A DNA stretch of 64,000 nucleotides from an uncultured Acidobacteriota bacterium (GCA_900696665.1 CAADGY010000015.1:1-64000), one strand, 5' to 3'. Positions 42,026-50,782 are shown, counted from the stretch's first letter. The notes: generated from the sequence alone by a model not told the origin. Numbers and translations: made by a program.

Positions 42026-42316
42026 TCATGATTGGCCGTGTGGGCCTGCTTCGCTCATCTCTGTTCGCAATTTTTCCGCATCGATCTCGGCAAGAGCCTC
42101 CGCCCACGACCGAAACCGGATCGTGAGCTGGTAGAGATCGCGCCGTTCTTCATCCGGGATTCGCTGTTCAACGAGCGCGAGAAGCCGTTCCCGGTCCACG
42201 GGCGGGGCCGCGTGCTCCTGCTCGTACCTCGGGCGAGTGAGGCCGAATTCCTCCCAGATGTTTTGCGGTTCGCCGGCCTGGGGTTGGCGAGTCGTCACGT
42301 CTTTCATGCTGTTCAT
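42026..42316 (-). CDS. Unknown 96-aa protein divergent from mobilization genes
   Basis: Start at ATG 42316 or 42307. The sequence (NIWEEFGLTRPRYEQEHAAP, RERLLALVEQRIPDEERRDL, LTIRFRSWAEALAEIDAEKL) is soluble, acidic and helical. The helical stretch DEERRDLYQLTIRFRSWAEA is the kind seen in small regulators of relaxase operons, but I do not recognise a family. It converges on the sigma-like gene and diverges from the RHH-relaxase operon. Confidence 0.45.
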   Translation of the reverse strand: MNSMKDVTTRQPQAGEPQNIWEEFGLTRPRYEQEHAAPPVDRERLLALVEQRIPDEERRDLYQLTIRFRSWAEALAEIDAEKLRTEMSEAGPHGQS

Positions 42317-42394
42317 GCTCCCAGAATTGCCGCCGCCATTCAACCCGTGGGGCACCTCCCCTCTCCTTTCTGGCTGTGCGGTCAGGTTCAAAGT

Positions 42395-42430
42395 CTCTTT
42401 CCCACGCTGGCATGCCCGAGAGGGGAAGAG
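42395..42430. other. oriT: Candidate origin of transfer (oriT)
   Basis: An imperfect inverted repeat CTCTTTCCC (42395-42403) / GGGGAAGAG (42422-42430) surrounds GCTGGCATGCCCGAG, in the spacer directly upstream of the RHH and MobF relaxase genes, the usual oriT location. No experimentally known nic sequence matches. Confidence 0.3.
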
Positions 42431-42499
42431 TTTCCGGGGGAACTTCCATCTTTCGGGTCGGTGGCCCAACACAAAGCCAAAAATCCAAGAGGGTAAACG

Positions 42500-42793
42500 A
42501 TGAAAGAAAGCACCACTACGGTCGGGGTCCGGCTGAAGCCGCCCCTTCTGAAACGCCTTGATGACGAGGCGAAGAGTCGCAGCGTCACCCGAAGCGAATG
42601 CCTTCGGCAGATCACTGAGGAAGGGCTGAACGATGAGAAGGCACGCCTGCTCCTCGAAGAGGTCCGGGAACTCAGGCAGCTCCTCCTCCTTCTCGACAAA
42701 CGGTGGAAAATCGGGCTGGTCGCCATCCTCGCGGACGCCGGTAAGGCGAGTGTCGAGGATGCGGAAGCGTTCGTGCGTGACAACCTTTCGTGA
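42500..42793 (+). CDS. Ribbon-helix-helix relaxase accessory protein (MobC/TrwA-like)
   Basis: 97 residues. RHH fold: TTTVGVRLKPPLLKRLDDEA, SVTRSECLRQITEEGL, then a leucine-rich coiled-coil segment (LLLEEVRELRQLLLLLDKRW) for oligomerization. Such proteins bind oriT and recruit the relaxase. The relaxase GTG starts 12 bases after this stop. GAGG precedes the ATG. Confidence 0.7.
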   Translation: MKESTTTVGVRLKPPLLKRLDDEAKSRSVTRSECLRQITEEGLNDEKARLLLEEVRELRQLLLLLDKRWKIGLVAILADAGKASVEDAEAFVRDNLS

Positions 42794-42805
42794 GGAGATT
42801 CGACC

Positions 42806-45349
42806 GTGTTATCCATTGCGGCACTTTCCGGGGGTCAGGGCAACTACTACCTGGCCCTCGCCCGTGATGATTATTACCTGAAGGGCGGCGAGCCGCCGGG
42901 GCAGTGGTTCGGCCAGGGGGCGGAGCGTCTCGGACTCGCGGCGCAGGTGAGCGGGCAAGAATTCAAGCAACTTCTTCGCGGCTTCTCTCCGGACGGCACT
43001 CAACCGCTGATTCAGGGAGCCGGCAGCCCAAAACATCAACCGGGTTGGGATTTGACTTTCAGTTCCCCCAAGTCCGTGTCGGCACTCTGGTCGCAGGCCG
43101 ATCAGGAGGCGAGACGGGCGATTCAGGAAGCGCAGTCCGCCGCCGTCCGCGAGGCCCTCGACTACCTTCAGGACGCCGCTTCCTTTACCCGACGGGGACG
43201 AGGCGGACAAACGAAGGAACCGACGAAGCTGGTAGTCGCCACGTTCGACCACGGCACGAGCCGGGCACAGGACCCGCAGCTTCACACGCATTGCCTCGTT
43301 CTGAATGTCGGCGTGCGAGAAGACGGAACCACCGGGACGATCCTCAGTCAGCCGTTTTATGCCCACAAGCTCGCTGCCGGTGCGGTTTACCGGGCCGAAC
43401 TTGCCAACCAGCTTGAAAAGCGATTGGGGGTCGTGCTGGAACGGCGACAGAGTTGGTTCGAGGTTCAGGGTGTACCCGCCCAGCTGATCGATGACTTTTC
43501 GAAACGGCGGGAGCAGGTCGAGAAGGCGCTCGCGGCGAGTGGTGCGACCGGAGCCAAGGCTGCCGCAAAAGTCACGCTTGCGACACGGACGGCCAAGGAA
43601 CATCGGCCGCGCTCCGAACTCCTTCCGGCATGGCAAGAGGTCGGCCGGCACCTCGGCGTCACCCCCGAAAGCGTCCGCTCGCTGCTCGGTCGGCACACGC
43701 CGCGACAGGACCTGGCCGCGCGTGTTGGTGTCAGCATTCAGAAAGCGGTCGAGCGGATCACGCGGCAGGAAAGCCACTTCCCAGAACGCGAACTGGTGCG
43801 GCGGGCGGCGGAAGAGGCCCAGACGATGGGAATTCCCACGTCGGCGCTCCGTCACATGATCAAGCAGGAACTCAGCCGGTCGCCGGAGTTCGTCTGTCTG
43901 GGAAGGGCGGGCGGCGAGATTCGCTACACGACCCGCGAGATGCTGGCATTGGAAGCGAAGCTGCTCACGCAGGTGGAGTCGCTCCGGAGTCTTCCTTCTG
44001 CGCCTCTTGCGGAAAAAACCGTCCGCGCGGTTGAGGGAAAGCTATCGGACGAGCAGAGGCAAGCACTCCGGCATCTCACGCAGTCGAACGGGTCCATCCA
44101 CCTCGTCTCCGGGATGGCCGGGACGGGCAAAACCTCCATGCTCCGAGCGGCGCGGGAAGCGTTTGAACGCGAAGGGTTCGAGGTCTTTGGAGCTTGTCTC
44201 TCCGGGAAAGCGGCTCAAGGGCTTGAGGAGGGTGCCGGGATCAAGAGCCACACGCTGGCAAAGCTCCTCGGGATTCCCGAAGTCGATTACCGGGGGGAGC
44301 TCGACCGGGGACCGTTCGACACGCTGAAGGACCATGCCCGCCAGATGGGACGGGCGGCACTGGGCAAGAGCACATGGTCGGTCGAACCGATCCGGCTTAC
44401 GCCCAAGAGCGTGTTGGTGGTCGATGAGGCGGGTATGGTCGGCACCCGTCAGATGCAGCAACTTACCGAGAAGGTACTTGCGGCAGGCGCTCGCCTCGTC
44501 CTCGTTGGCGACGAGAAGCAACTCCAGGCCATCGACGCGGGCGGCCCGTTCGGTTCGATCGGCAATCGGCTTGGGCGAGCAACGCTCTCGGAGATTCGGC
44601 GTCAGCGGGAGCCGTGGGCGCGTGAGGCTGTCAAACAGATCGCCGCGGGCGCGGGGCGGGCAGCCCTCCGGGAGTACGCGAGTCGCGGCCTCATCACGGT
44701 GACGGATGATCGGCGTGAGGCGATGCAGGCGCTCGTCAAGAGGTGGAAGCGGTACGGCGCGGTCAATCCTCGCGACAATCTGATCCTCGCGTCCAGCAAC
44801 GCCGACGCCTCGCTTCTCAACCGGATGGCGCAGACGCAGCGGATGCTCGCCGGCGGGCTCGGCAAGCAGGCGCTCGGAGTCGCGGGATCGGACTTCCACT
44901 ACGGCGATCGGGTGCTGTTTACCCGCAACTCGAAGCGGTATGGGGTCCAGAACGGCTCGCTCGGCACCGTTACCGCGGTGGACGTGGCGAACGGAATCCT
45001 GACCGTCAAACTGGACCGGGGGAAGCTCGTGATGGTGCCCGTCCGGGACTACGCGCATCTCAAGCTCGGCTACGCCCTGACGACGCACAAAGCCCAGGGC
45101 GCGACCACGGAAAACGCCTACGTGCTGCTCGGCGGACCGGGTCAGGACCGGGAGTTGTCCTACGTTCAGGCGTCGCGGGCGCGGGGGACCACCCGGTTCT
45201 TCCTCGACAAGTTGGAAGCGGGAGAGGATCTGCGAGACCTCTGCAAGCAACTGGAGCACAGCCGGCAGAAGAATCTTTCCCACGATCTCCTGGAGCGACA
45301 GGGAAAGGAACAGATAAGGTCGCGTACCGTTCTGGTGCAGCGAGTCTGA
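42806..45349 (+). CDS. MobF-family conjugative relaxase (TrwC/TraI-like)
   Basis: 847 residues from GTG 42806, GAGGAG upstream. The relaxase domain has N-terminal catalytic tyrosines in NYYLALARDDYYL, WDLTFSSPKSVSALW, and the three-His metal site FDHGTSRAQDPQLHTHCLV. The C-terminal half is a RecD-like helicase: VSGMAGTGKTSML, VLVVDEAGMVGTRQMQ, VGDEKQLQAID, YALTTHKAQGAT and VQASRARGTTRF. It nicks oriT, stays on the 5' end and unwinds DNA during transfer. Shorter than F TraI (1756) but close to TrwC (966). Confidence 0.9.
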   Translation: MLSIAALSGGQGNYYLALARDDYYLKGGEPPGQWFGQGAERLGLAAQVSGQEFKQLLRGFSPDGTQPLIQGAGSPKHQPGWDLTFSSPKSVSALWSQADQEARRAIQEAQSAAVREALDYLQDAASFTRRGRGGQTKEPTKLVVATFDHGTSRAQDPQLHTHCLVLNVGVREDGTTGTILSQPFYAHKLAAGAVYRAELANQLEKRLGVVLERRQSWFEVQGVPAQLIDDFSKRREQVEKALAASGATGAKAAAKVTLATRTAKEHRPRSELLPAWQEVGRHLGVTPESVRSLLGRHTPRQDLAARVGVSIQKAVERITRQESHFPERELVRRAAEEAQTMGIPTSALRHMIKQELSRSPEFVCLGRAGGEIRYTTREMLALEAKLLTQVESLRSLPSAPLAEKTVRAVEGKLSDEQRQALRHLTQSNGSIHLVSGMAGTGKTSMLRAAREAFEREGFEVFGACLSGKAAQGLEEGAGIKSHTLAKLLGIPEVDYRGELDRGPFDTLKDHARQMGRAALGKSTWSVEPIRLTPKSVLVVDEAGMVGTRQMQQLTEKVLAAGARLVLVGDEKQLQAIDAGGPFGSIGNRLGRATLSEIRRQREPWAREAVKQIAAGAGRAALREYASRGLITVTDDRREAMQALVKRWKRYGAVNPRDNLILASSNADASLLNRMAQTQRMLAGGLGKQALGVAGSDFHYGDRVLFTRNSKRYGVQNGSLGTVTAVDVANGILTVKLDRGKLVMVPVRDYAHLKLGYALTTHKAQGATTENAYVLLGGPGQDRELSYVQASRARGTTRFFLDKLEAGEDLRDLCKQLEHSRQKNLSHDLLERQGKEQIRSRTVLVQRV

Positions 45350-45400
45350 CAATTGGCGGGTGCCCCGCCGGGCACTTCACGAGTGATTCCAGGGAAAAGT

Positions 45401-45877
45401 ATGAAAGCTATGTTCAGGGTAAGCGGCGGACGCTGGTCCGCCGTGGTGGGCAAGGTCGAACCGGGGACGTTCGAGGATCCGGAACTCGACCTCCAGATAA
45501 AAATCTTCTGTGGCCGTGTGCAAGTCATGTGCGAAGGCTTTTGCCCCGTGCAAAAGCGAGCGGCCGAGCCGAGCGACGCGCAGACAGTATTGGATTACGT
45601 GGGCCTGTTCGACTTCACCCTCTCCGACGTGGATCTCTACGACCTGCTCCATCTGATGTCGGTCACCGATACGCTCTGTCAGTGCCTCCATGACGGCGGG
45701 ACCATTCCGCGGTTGTGCGCGCGGCACGGGCTCCGGCCCTTACGCGAACGGAAGTTGCGGCGAAAGCCGGGGCGGCCCAGTCCCCTCGCGATCCAGGCGG
45801 ACGGCTTGTGGTTCCTTGTCCCACCGCCGCTAGCCCACGAGGCAAAAGGGGAACTGCGGGGTGGACTCTACCGGTGA
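45401..45877 (+). CDS. Unknown 158-aa protein in mobilization operon
   Basis: Start ATG 45401 with AGGGAAAA upstream. No recognised domain. It has a beta-rich N-terminus (MFRVSGGRWSAVVGKV, DLQIKIFCGRVQVMCEGFCP) and helical middle (FTLSDVDLYDLLHLMSVTDT) with four or five cysteines. The C-terminus is basic (RKLRRKPGRPSPLA) and may contact DNA. Follows the relaxase by 51 bases on the same strand. Confidence 0.5.
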   Translation: MKAMFRVSGGRWSAVVGKVEPGTFEDPELDLQIKIFCGRVQVMCEGFCPVQKRAAEPSDAQTVLDYVGLFDFTLSDVDLYDLLHLMSVTDTLCQCLHDGGTIPRLCARHGLRPLRERKLRRKPGRPSPLAIQADGLWFLVPPPLAHEAKGELRGGLYR

Positions 45878-45951
45878 AGCTGGGCTGCAACGGAAGGACG
45901 GGCGGCAGGGCCGCTCGGTAGTGCCTTATCGACCATTTGACGGAGTTGACC

Positions 45952-46260
45952 GTGGAAGAGATTTGCACCCTCAGTGCCGGTCGCTGGGGGATCGCCATTA
46001 GTCTGGTGGAGCCGGGGTCACTGGAACACCAACAAGGTGCCCGGCACGCCGTGACGATTTACTGCGACGACAAACGGTTTGCCGGGTACGCCATCACCGC
46101 GATGCGTCGCGGAGATGGGGCCTTTCTGGAAGAGCATCCAGACGATCGCCCGGACCTGGTGGAGTTCGTACTCTCGGAGCGAGACGTGCGGAACCTCGAA
46201 TTTATTCTGGCCCGGGTCCACCAACTTGTTCGTGAACTCGGCGTGAGTGCTCCGAGATGA
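45952..46260 (+). CDS. Unknown 102-aa protein in mobilization operon
   Basis: GTG at 45952 is favoured by GGAG eight bases upstream; in-frame TTG codons lie just before. Single small domain (LSAGRWGIAISLVEPGSL, HAVTIYCDDKRFAGYAITAM, VEFVLSERDVRNLEFILARV). The middle recalls the general layout of the preceding protein (strands, then FxLSExD helix), so the two may be distant paralogues. Function unknown. Confidence 0.45.
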   Translation: MEEICTLSAGRWGIAISLVEPGSLEHQQGARHAVTIYCDDKRFAGYAITAMRRGDGAFLEEHPDDRPDLVEFVLSERDVRNLEFILARVHQLVRELGVSAPR

Positions 46261-46390
46261 AGCGAAAGGCATCCCACGATGCCCTCGGAGAAGTGGAAAG
46301 AGACAGGAGGCCGGTCGTTTCACGGCTTTGGAAGTGGAGTTACCGGCGAGGACACTTCTATCAAGTCTTTTCAGCAGAATGAGGAATACC

Positions 46391-46606
46391 ATGATTAGTG
46401 TACAGTTTAAGAGCTACGGCCCGGGGGCCTGCTCTTGGTGTCGAAAGCAGCGAGCCGAGGTTTTCGCGGTCGTCTTCAGCGACCAATCGTTCAGCGGCCC
46501 GATGTGCTGGAACGATCTGCGGTGTGCAATTCGGTTCAAGGTCACGGGCGACGACGAGACGCCGGTTGGCGTCCCTCCCCTCCCGACCGGTGAAGAACCT
46601 AAGTGA
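46391..46606 (+). CDS. Small cysteine-containing protein
   Basis: 71 residues: ACSWCRKQRAEVFAVVF, FSGPMCWNDLRCAIRFK. Two CxxC-like pairs (CSWC and C-x5-C) suggest a treble-clef or similar zinc-binding knuckle. Probably a small nucleic-acid or protein-binding accessory gene of the mobile operon. Starts at ATG 46391 with GAGGAA upstream. Confidence 0.45.
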   Translation: MISVQFKSYGPGACSWCRKQRAEVFAVVFSDQSFSGPMCWNDLRCAIRFKVTGDDETPVGVPPLPTGEEPK

Positions 46607-46654
46607 AATCAGACGGTGGCCCCTTCGGGGGGCACCCGAAGTCCCGAATCTCTC

Positions 46655-46699
46655 AACCGGCCTCCGCCTGCGATCCGCAGTCGGGGGCCGGTTCGTTTT
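46655..46699 (+). terminator. Terminator after the small-gene run
   Basis: AACCGGCC (46655-46662) pairs with GGCCGGTT (46686-46693), followed by CGTTTT. It separates the relaxase run from the vWA-kinase run; no gene is seen up to 46863. Confidence 0.6.
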
Positions 46700-46863
46700 C
46701 CAGGCAGCTTTGTGAACCGCGAATTCTTCCCACCCATACAAGCCTACGCGGGGAAGGGTCAAGCGAGGGACCGAAGTCCGAAAGGAGTTGGCCGGTCGTA
46801 GCCGGTCACGTTCGGGTGGCCTTGGCTCCCTCAATGTGTGTGACTTTGAAAAAGGAATGAGTC

Positions 46864-47562
46864 ATGTCGGATGAACTGCGAGTGGTGAAGGGTGCAGCCG
46901 CGCGACTCCGCGACGGCAACCCGGAACCCAGAGTGCCATGTGTGCTGCTCCTCGACGTATCAGGCTCGATGAGCGGAGACAAGATTCACGAACTGAACGC
47001 CGGTCTCGAAACGATTCGGACCGAGCTACTCAAAGACGACCAGGCTGCCCGCCGTGTGGAGTTGGCGGTTGTCACTTTCGGCGGGAAGGTCGAGGTCGCG
47101 CAGGACTTCACCCTCCCCTCGGAGTTCAAGCCGCCGGTCCTCGTGGCCGACGGTGACACGCCGATGGGTGCCGCCATCCTTCGAGCTTACGAGTTGGTCG
47201 AGAAACGAAGGGCGCGCTACGAAGCGAGCGATCTCGACAGCTACGAGCCGTGGGTCTTCATGGTGACGGACGGAGACCCCACCGATGAAGGCGAGGTGCT
47301 TGAGAGTGCGATTCAACGCATCCGGCAAGCGGATGCTCAGGACAGAGGGCGACGGATCGCGTTCTTCGCGGTCGGGGTCGAGGGAGCTAACATGCAGCGG
47401 CTCGCCCGCCTCTCCAGACGGCCGCCGCTGAAACTCCGAGGACTCAGTTTTGCCAGCATGTTCCGCTGGGTCAGCCAGAGCTTGACTCGCGTTTCCCGGA
47501 CGGAGATCGGTGACCGGACGCCGCTCATCAACCCCGTCGTGGCGGGGTGGGGGGAGCCGTAA
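46864..47562 (+). CDS. vWA-domain protein (TerY-like)
   Basis: 232 residues forming one von Willebrand A domain: VLLLDVSGSMSGDKIHEL carries the MIDAS DxSxS, GDTPMGAAIL the conserved Thr, and FMVTDGDPTDEGEV the Asp. Close to the TerY family, which occurs with PP2C phosphatases and kinases in tellurite/stress and antiphage contexts. The kinase-like gene starts three bases after this stop, but no PP2C gene is present. Likely a metal-dependent scaffold that controls the kinase. Confidence 0.85.
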   Translation: MSDELRVVKGAAARLRDGNPEPRVPCVLLLDVSGSMSGDKIHELNAGLETIRTELLKDDQAARRVELAVVTFGGKVEVAQDFTLPSEFKPPVLVADGDTPMGAAILRAYELVEKRRARYEASDLDSYEPWVFMVTDGDPTDEGEVLESAIQRIRQADAQDRGRRIAFFAVGVEGANMQRLARLSRRPPLKLRGLSFASMFRWVSQSLTRVSRTEIGDRTPLINPVVAGWGEP

Positions 47563-47565
47563 CAC

Positions 47566-48786
47566 ATGAGGCTTCTCCTTGAAGGGAGGGGCACCGAGGT
47601 CTCCCTTCTCCCCGCGATCAAGCAAGGGGGAGAAGGGAGTATCCACCCGGTTTCGGGCGAACCGGGGATCGTCGCCAAGGTGTTTGCCCACCCGACCCGC
47701 GAGCGGTCGGAGAAACTTCGCGCCATGCTCGACAACCCACCGATTGTCATGGGCAACGTCCCGGTCGTACTGGCGTGGCCGCAGGACCGACTACTCAATC
47801 GAGCCGGTGAGTGTATCGGCTACGTCATGCCCTATGTGCGGGACAAGGAACCGCTCTTTACGGTGTCCCATCCCGGTACGCGGCCCAGGTGGGCCGACCA
47901 TCTGAGTCTCCTCCGCGCCGCGAAGAACATCGCCCTCGCGGTGAGTGCATTTCACCGGCACGGTTACGTTGTCGGTGACCTCAACGAGTTCAACATCCTC
48001 ATCGGGCCGGACGCATCCGTTGCGGTTGTCGATACCGACTCGATTCAAGTGCGGACACAACACGAGCTTTTCCGCTGTCAGGTTGGAAAGCCCGAGTTCA
48101 CACCGCCAGAACTGATTCAAATCGGCACGTCGTTTAGTCAGGTGGACCGGAATCCGCATCACGACGCCTTCGGTCTTTCGGTGCTGATCTTCCTGCTCCT
48201 TATGGACGGCAATCACCCGTTCGCCGCGCGGTACGTCGGAAACGCCGCACGGCAAACCCAGACACAGCGGATTGCGCAGGGTCAGTGGCCGTACAGCACG
48301 AAACGAAACGGGGCGTACCGGCCGAGGCGACAGGCCCCACCGCTCGAAAGTCTCTCCCCTCGAATCCAGCAACTCATGAGGGACTGCTTCGAGACGGGAC
48401 ACGCAAACCCGACTTGTCGCCCGACGGCCGACGACTGGCACCGGGCGCTCGATGAGGCGGAAGCGGAGTGGAACGAGATCGGGGCGCGGCTCCGGTACTG
48501 CTACTACCGGGTACTTCGACCGCGCGGTTGGGCACAGAAGTTCGTCGTCATCCCGGAGCGGCTACGGTCGGCAGTGGCTCGTGTGCCGCGAAAAGTGTGG
48601 GCGACGGTTGCATGTTCCCTTGTCGTCCTCCTCCTTGTCTTCGGGGCCGTCCGCTGGTGGAGCAGCGACGAGTCGCCGCACGACAGAATCAATCCCACGA
48701 ATCAAGGAATCGAGCGGGAAGTAGGTGGTGAAGAGACGCCGTGGCTCTGGAAGGAAGCCCAGCGTCGCAATCGGGCGAGAAGGTAG
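47566..48786 (+). CDS. Membrane-anchored protein kinase-like protein (TerY partner)
   Basis: 406 residues. Kinase landmarks: a nucleotide loop variant IKQGGEGSIHPV; VAKVF for the ATP-Lys; a hinge YVMPYV; catalytic loop VVGDLNEFNILI (HRD replaced by VGD, DxxxxN kept); and VVDTDSIQ in place of DFG. TPPE and DAFGLSVLIFLLL complete the C-lobe. A single membrane helix lies at about residues 344-365 (WATVACSLVVLLLVFGAV) with a 40-residue tail outside. The substituted catalytic motifs match the TerY-associated kinase class, whose activity is uncertain. Confidence 0.8.
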   Translation: MRLLLEGRGTEVSLLPAIKQGGEGSIHPVSGEPGIVAKVFAHPTRERSEKLRAMLDNPPIVMGNVPVVLAWPQDRLLNRAGECIGYVMPYVRDKEPLFTVSHPGTRPRWADHLSLLRAAKNIALAVSAFHRHGYVVGDLNEFNILIGPDASVAVVDTDSIQVRTQHELFRCQVGKPEFTPPELIQIGTSFSQVDRNPHHDAFGLSVLIFLLLMDGNHPFAARYVGNAARQTQTQRIAQGQWPYSTKRNGAYRPRRQAPPLESLSPRIQQLMRDCFETGHANPTCRPTADDWHRALDEAEAEWNEIGARLRYCYYRVLRPRGWAQKFVVIPERLRSAVARVPRKVWATVACSLVVLLLVFGAVRWWSSDESPHDRINPTNQGIEREVGGEETPWLWKEAQRRNRARR

Positions 48787-48794
48787 CCCGTCGG

Positions 48795-48826
48795 GTTACC
48801 TTCTTCCCTCACGAAGAAGGGGTAAC
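48795..48826 (+). promoter_or_regulatory. RNA hairpin in front of exported-protein gene
   Basis: GTTACC-TTCTTC pairs with GAAGAA-(GG)-GGTAAC, a 12-bp stem with two bulged G, ending five bases before the ATG at 48831, so it covers the ribosome-binding region. There is no T run, so translational control is a likelier purpose than termination. Confidence 0.45.
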
Positions 48827-48830
48827 AACC

Positions 48831-49589
48831 ATGACAGGTTTTCGGGCCGCTGTGGCCCTCTTGGCAGTTGTGATCGGAGTCGGTGCCTCGGCGGCCTTGG
48901 CCGCCGACACCGCTCCCGGAAAGCGGGTCGAGCCGGGTTCCGAGCCGGAACTCGAACTCGCGGCCAAAGCCGCGAAGAAGCTCGACCATGACGAGCAGAT
49001 GTGGACGGACCTTTCTCAGAAGTTGCAGAAGGCCGTCGAACAGTACAACCCCGCCTCCCTGAACGTGCTTCCGGAAGGCCAGTCGCTGGAAGCGTTCCGC
49101 GGTTACTGCGAGAAGCTCATGCAGAGCGGCCGGAACCTGCTCGCCCTCCACGAAAGGTGGAGCAAGGCGAGCGAGGGTCTAGACGACACGTTACGAAAGG
49201 CCCCGGCGTACTACCGGGCTGCCGCGAAAGCGATGCGGGAGAAGGCGGACACGATGAAGTTCGCCGTCATCAAGCAGCGTTACCACCTCAGCGCAGACAT
49301 CTGGGAGGAGCTCGCGGCGAAGGCCGAGCAGCGGTCGAAGGATTTGGGCCTGGAGCAAGGCACGAAGAAGGTGGCAGAACTCCTCCGGGAAGAACTGACG
49401 TTCCTTGAGGATTTCTGCAAGACGCTGGACGCGCTGCCGGGATTATCCGGCGGCGGTGGCGACCGCTATGGGGAGTTGATGTCGGTGCTGCGGAAGCACA
49501 CGGAACGCTCGGACGAACTGGAGCGGCAACTGAAACTCTTCCGCGAGAAGCTCAAGGCCGATTCCCAGGCCGGGTCGAGTTCCAAGTAA
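48831..49589 (+). CDS. Exported coiled-coil protein 1
   Basis: 252 residues from ATG 48831. Signal peptide (FRAAVALLAVVIGVGASAAL, cleavage after ALA-A). The mature protein is almost wholly alpha-helical with long coiled-coil stretches (LELAAKAAKKLDHDEQMW; KVAELLREELTFLEDFCKTL; LERQLKLFREKLKA). It is paralogous with the next gene: both share a (E)xxWTxLxxxL start, a central AYYRAAAKAMREKA-type helix, and the (E)ELTFLEDF-type helix. A periplasmic adhesin-like or conjugation surface component is conceivable. No known domain. Confidence 0.65.
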   Translation: MTGFRAAVALLAVVIGVGASAALAADTAPGKRVEPGSEPELELAAKAAKKLDHDEQMWTDLSQKLQKAVEQYNPASLNVLPEGQSLEAFRGYCEKLMQSGRNLLALHERWSKASEGLDDTLRKAPAYYRAAAKAMREKADTMKFAVIKQRYHLSADIWEELAAKAEQRSKDLGLEQGTKKVAELLREELTFLEDFCKTLDALPGLSGGGGDRYGELMSVLRKHTERSDELERQLKLFREKLKADSQAGSSSK

Positions 49590-49607
49590 AGAGTGAAGTA
49601 GTCAGCG

Positions 49608-49639
49608 TGCCCTTCCTTCGCCAAGAGGGAGGGCATTTT
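49608..49639 (+). terminator. Terminator between exported paralogues
   Basis: TGCCCTTCC pairs with GGGAGGGCA and is followed by TTTT at 49636-49639; it lies between the two exported-protein genes, so the second needs its own promoter or read-through. Confidence 0.65.
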
Positions 49640-49672
49640 GATGCGCCACAATCTCGTGGCAAGGAGTACCAC

Positions 49673-50743
49673 GTGCGACGTGCGATTACGGCGGCTCTGG
49701 CCGCCCTTTGTTTTTTGGCCTTCGGTGGCCGGGGACTCGTCGCGGGGGATCAACCCTCCGGTGACAAGCTCCCGGAACCGGCCCTTCAATTTGCGACAGA
49801 GACGACCCGCCAGCTTACCGAGGCCGAGCGGGAATGGACCAAGATGGCGGAACGCCTGGCGACGTGCCAGACGGGTTTTAGGATCGCGGAAGGAACCGCC
49901 TCGGACGGTGTTCTCCGCGCCGAAGCCGGCGGGCTTCTCGCATCGGCGAAGAAGCTGCTGGCCGACCGAAAAGAGATGAGTACGAACCTGCACCGATTCA
50001 AGGCCGCGCTCAAGAAGGCAGCCGACAACTACCGAGAAGTCGCGGCTCTCTACAAGTCCCACGCCGAGAAGGCACGGTCGGAAGAGATCAAGGAAGACTA
50101 CCTGCAACTGGCGAAGGCTTACGACCGAAAGGCCACGGCCGTGGCCGAACGTGAGCGGAAGATCGGAATGCCTTCCGGTACCGAAGCGAAAGCCGAGGTC
50201 ATCGAGGAAGGAAACCTTTTCCTCGAACGCCTTCAGGAAGCGCTGTCTGTCGGCTCGCTGAGCGATGCGGAACGCGGAGCTCTCGCAGCACGGCTGAAGA
50301 AGCACGGCGAGCGCTGTAAGGCGCTGGCCGAGGAACTTCGCCAGGCGGTCGAGTCGCTCCTTCAGGGTTCCGACTCGCCCGAAATCCGGCGGCAGTCCAG
50401 TAGTGTCGTGAAAACGGACGCATTGAATGGGGCATCGTGGTCAGCCCCGGTCACGGTCGCGGGCGTGAAGTGCGTGACGGTCATTCGCTTCGAGCAGACC
50501 GGGAACTGTTCGCAGTCAACCTACATCCTTGAACCAAATGGGAAGGGACGCCTCGTCGGAGGCGGGCGCGGAGCTTTCCGCCTCGACCCGAACGGCACCC
50601 TCACCTTCTATCAAGCAGGATTGCAAGTTGAGACGGGTACGGTCTCGTTCCTAGGCAAGGATCAGTGGTCGTACCGGATTCATGAAAACGTCTTGGACCC
50701 GACATTGGCGGGAAAGCTGCTTACGTTCACCCGCGAACGGTGA
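49673..50743 (+). CDS. Exported coiled-coil protein 2 with C-terminal beta domain
   Basis: 356 residues from GTG 49673 (AAGGAG upstream). Signal peptide RRAITAALAALCFLAFGGRG. Residues about 25-240 are helical and align with exported protein 1 (EREWTKMAERL; AADNYREVAALYKSHAEKAR; GNLFLERLQEAL; RLKKHGERCKALAEELRQ). A C-terminal addition of about 115 residues is beta-rich (WSAPVTVAGVKCVTVIRF; GTLTFYQAGLQVETGTVSFL), like a small binding domain. Duplication followed by domain gain is the simplest history. Function unknown. Confidence 0.65.
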   Translation: MRRAITAALAALCFLAFGGRGLVAGDQPSGDKLPEPALQFATETTRQLTEAEREWTKMAERLATCQTGFRIAEGTASDGVLRAEAGGLLASAKKLLADRKEMSTNLHRFKAALKKAADNYREVAALYKSHAEKARSEEIKEDYLQLAKAYDRKATAVAERERKIGMPSGTEAKAEVIEEGNLFLERLQEALSVGSLSDAERGALAARLKKHGERCKALAEELRQAVESLLQGSDSPEIRRQSSSVVKTDALNGASWSAPVTVAGVKCVTVIRFEQTGNCSQSTYILEPNGKGRLVGGGRGAFRLDPNGTLTFYQAGLQVETGTVSFLGKDQWSYRIHENVLDPTLAGKLLTFTRER

Positions 50744-50753
50744 AGTCCAAAGA

Positions 50754-50782
50754 GCGGAGCGGTCGCCGGAGACTCGCTCCGC
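50754..50782 (+). terminator. Hairpin before coupling-protein gene
   Basis: GCGGAGCG (50754-50761) pairs with CGCTCCGC (50775-50782), followed by ATTCTTCT. Moderate terminator or RNA processing hairpin 30 bases before the coupling-protein start. Confidence 0.5.
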
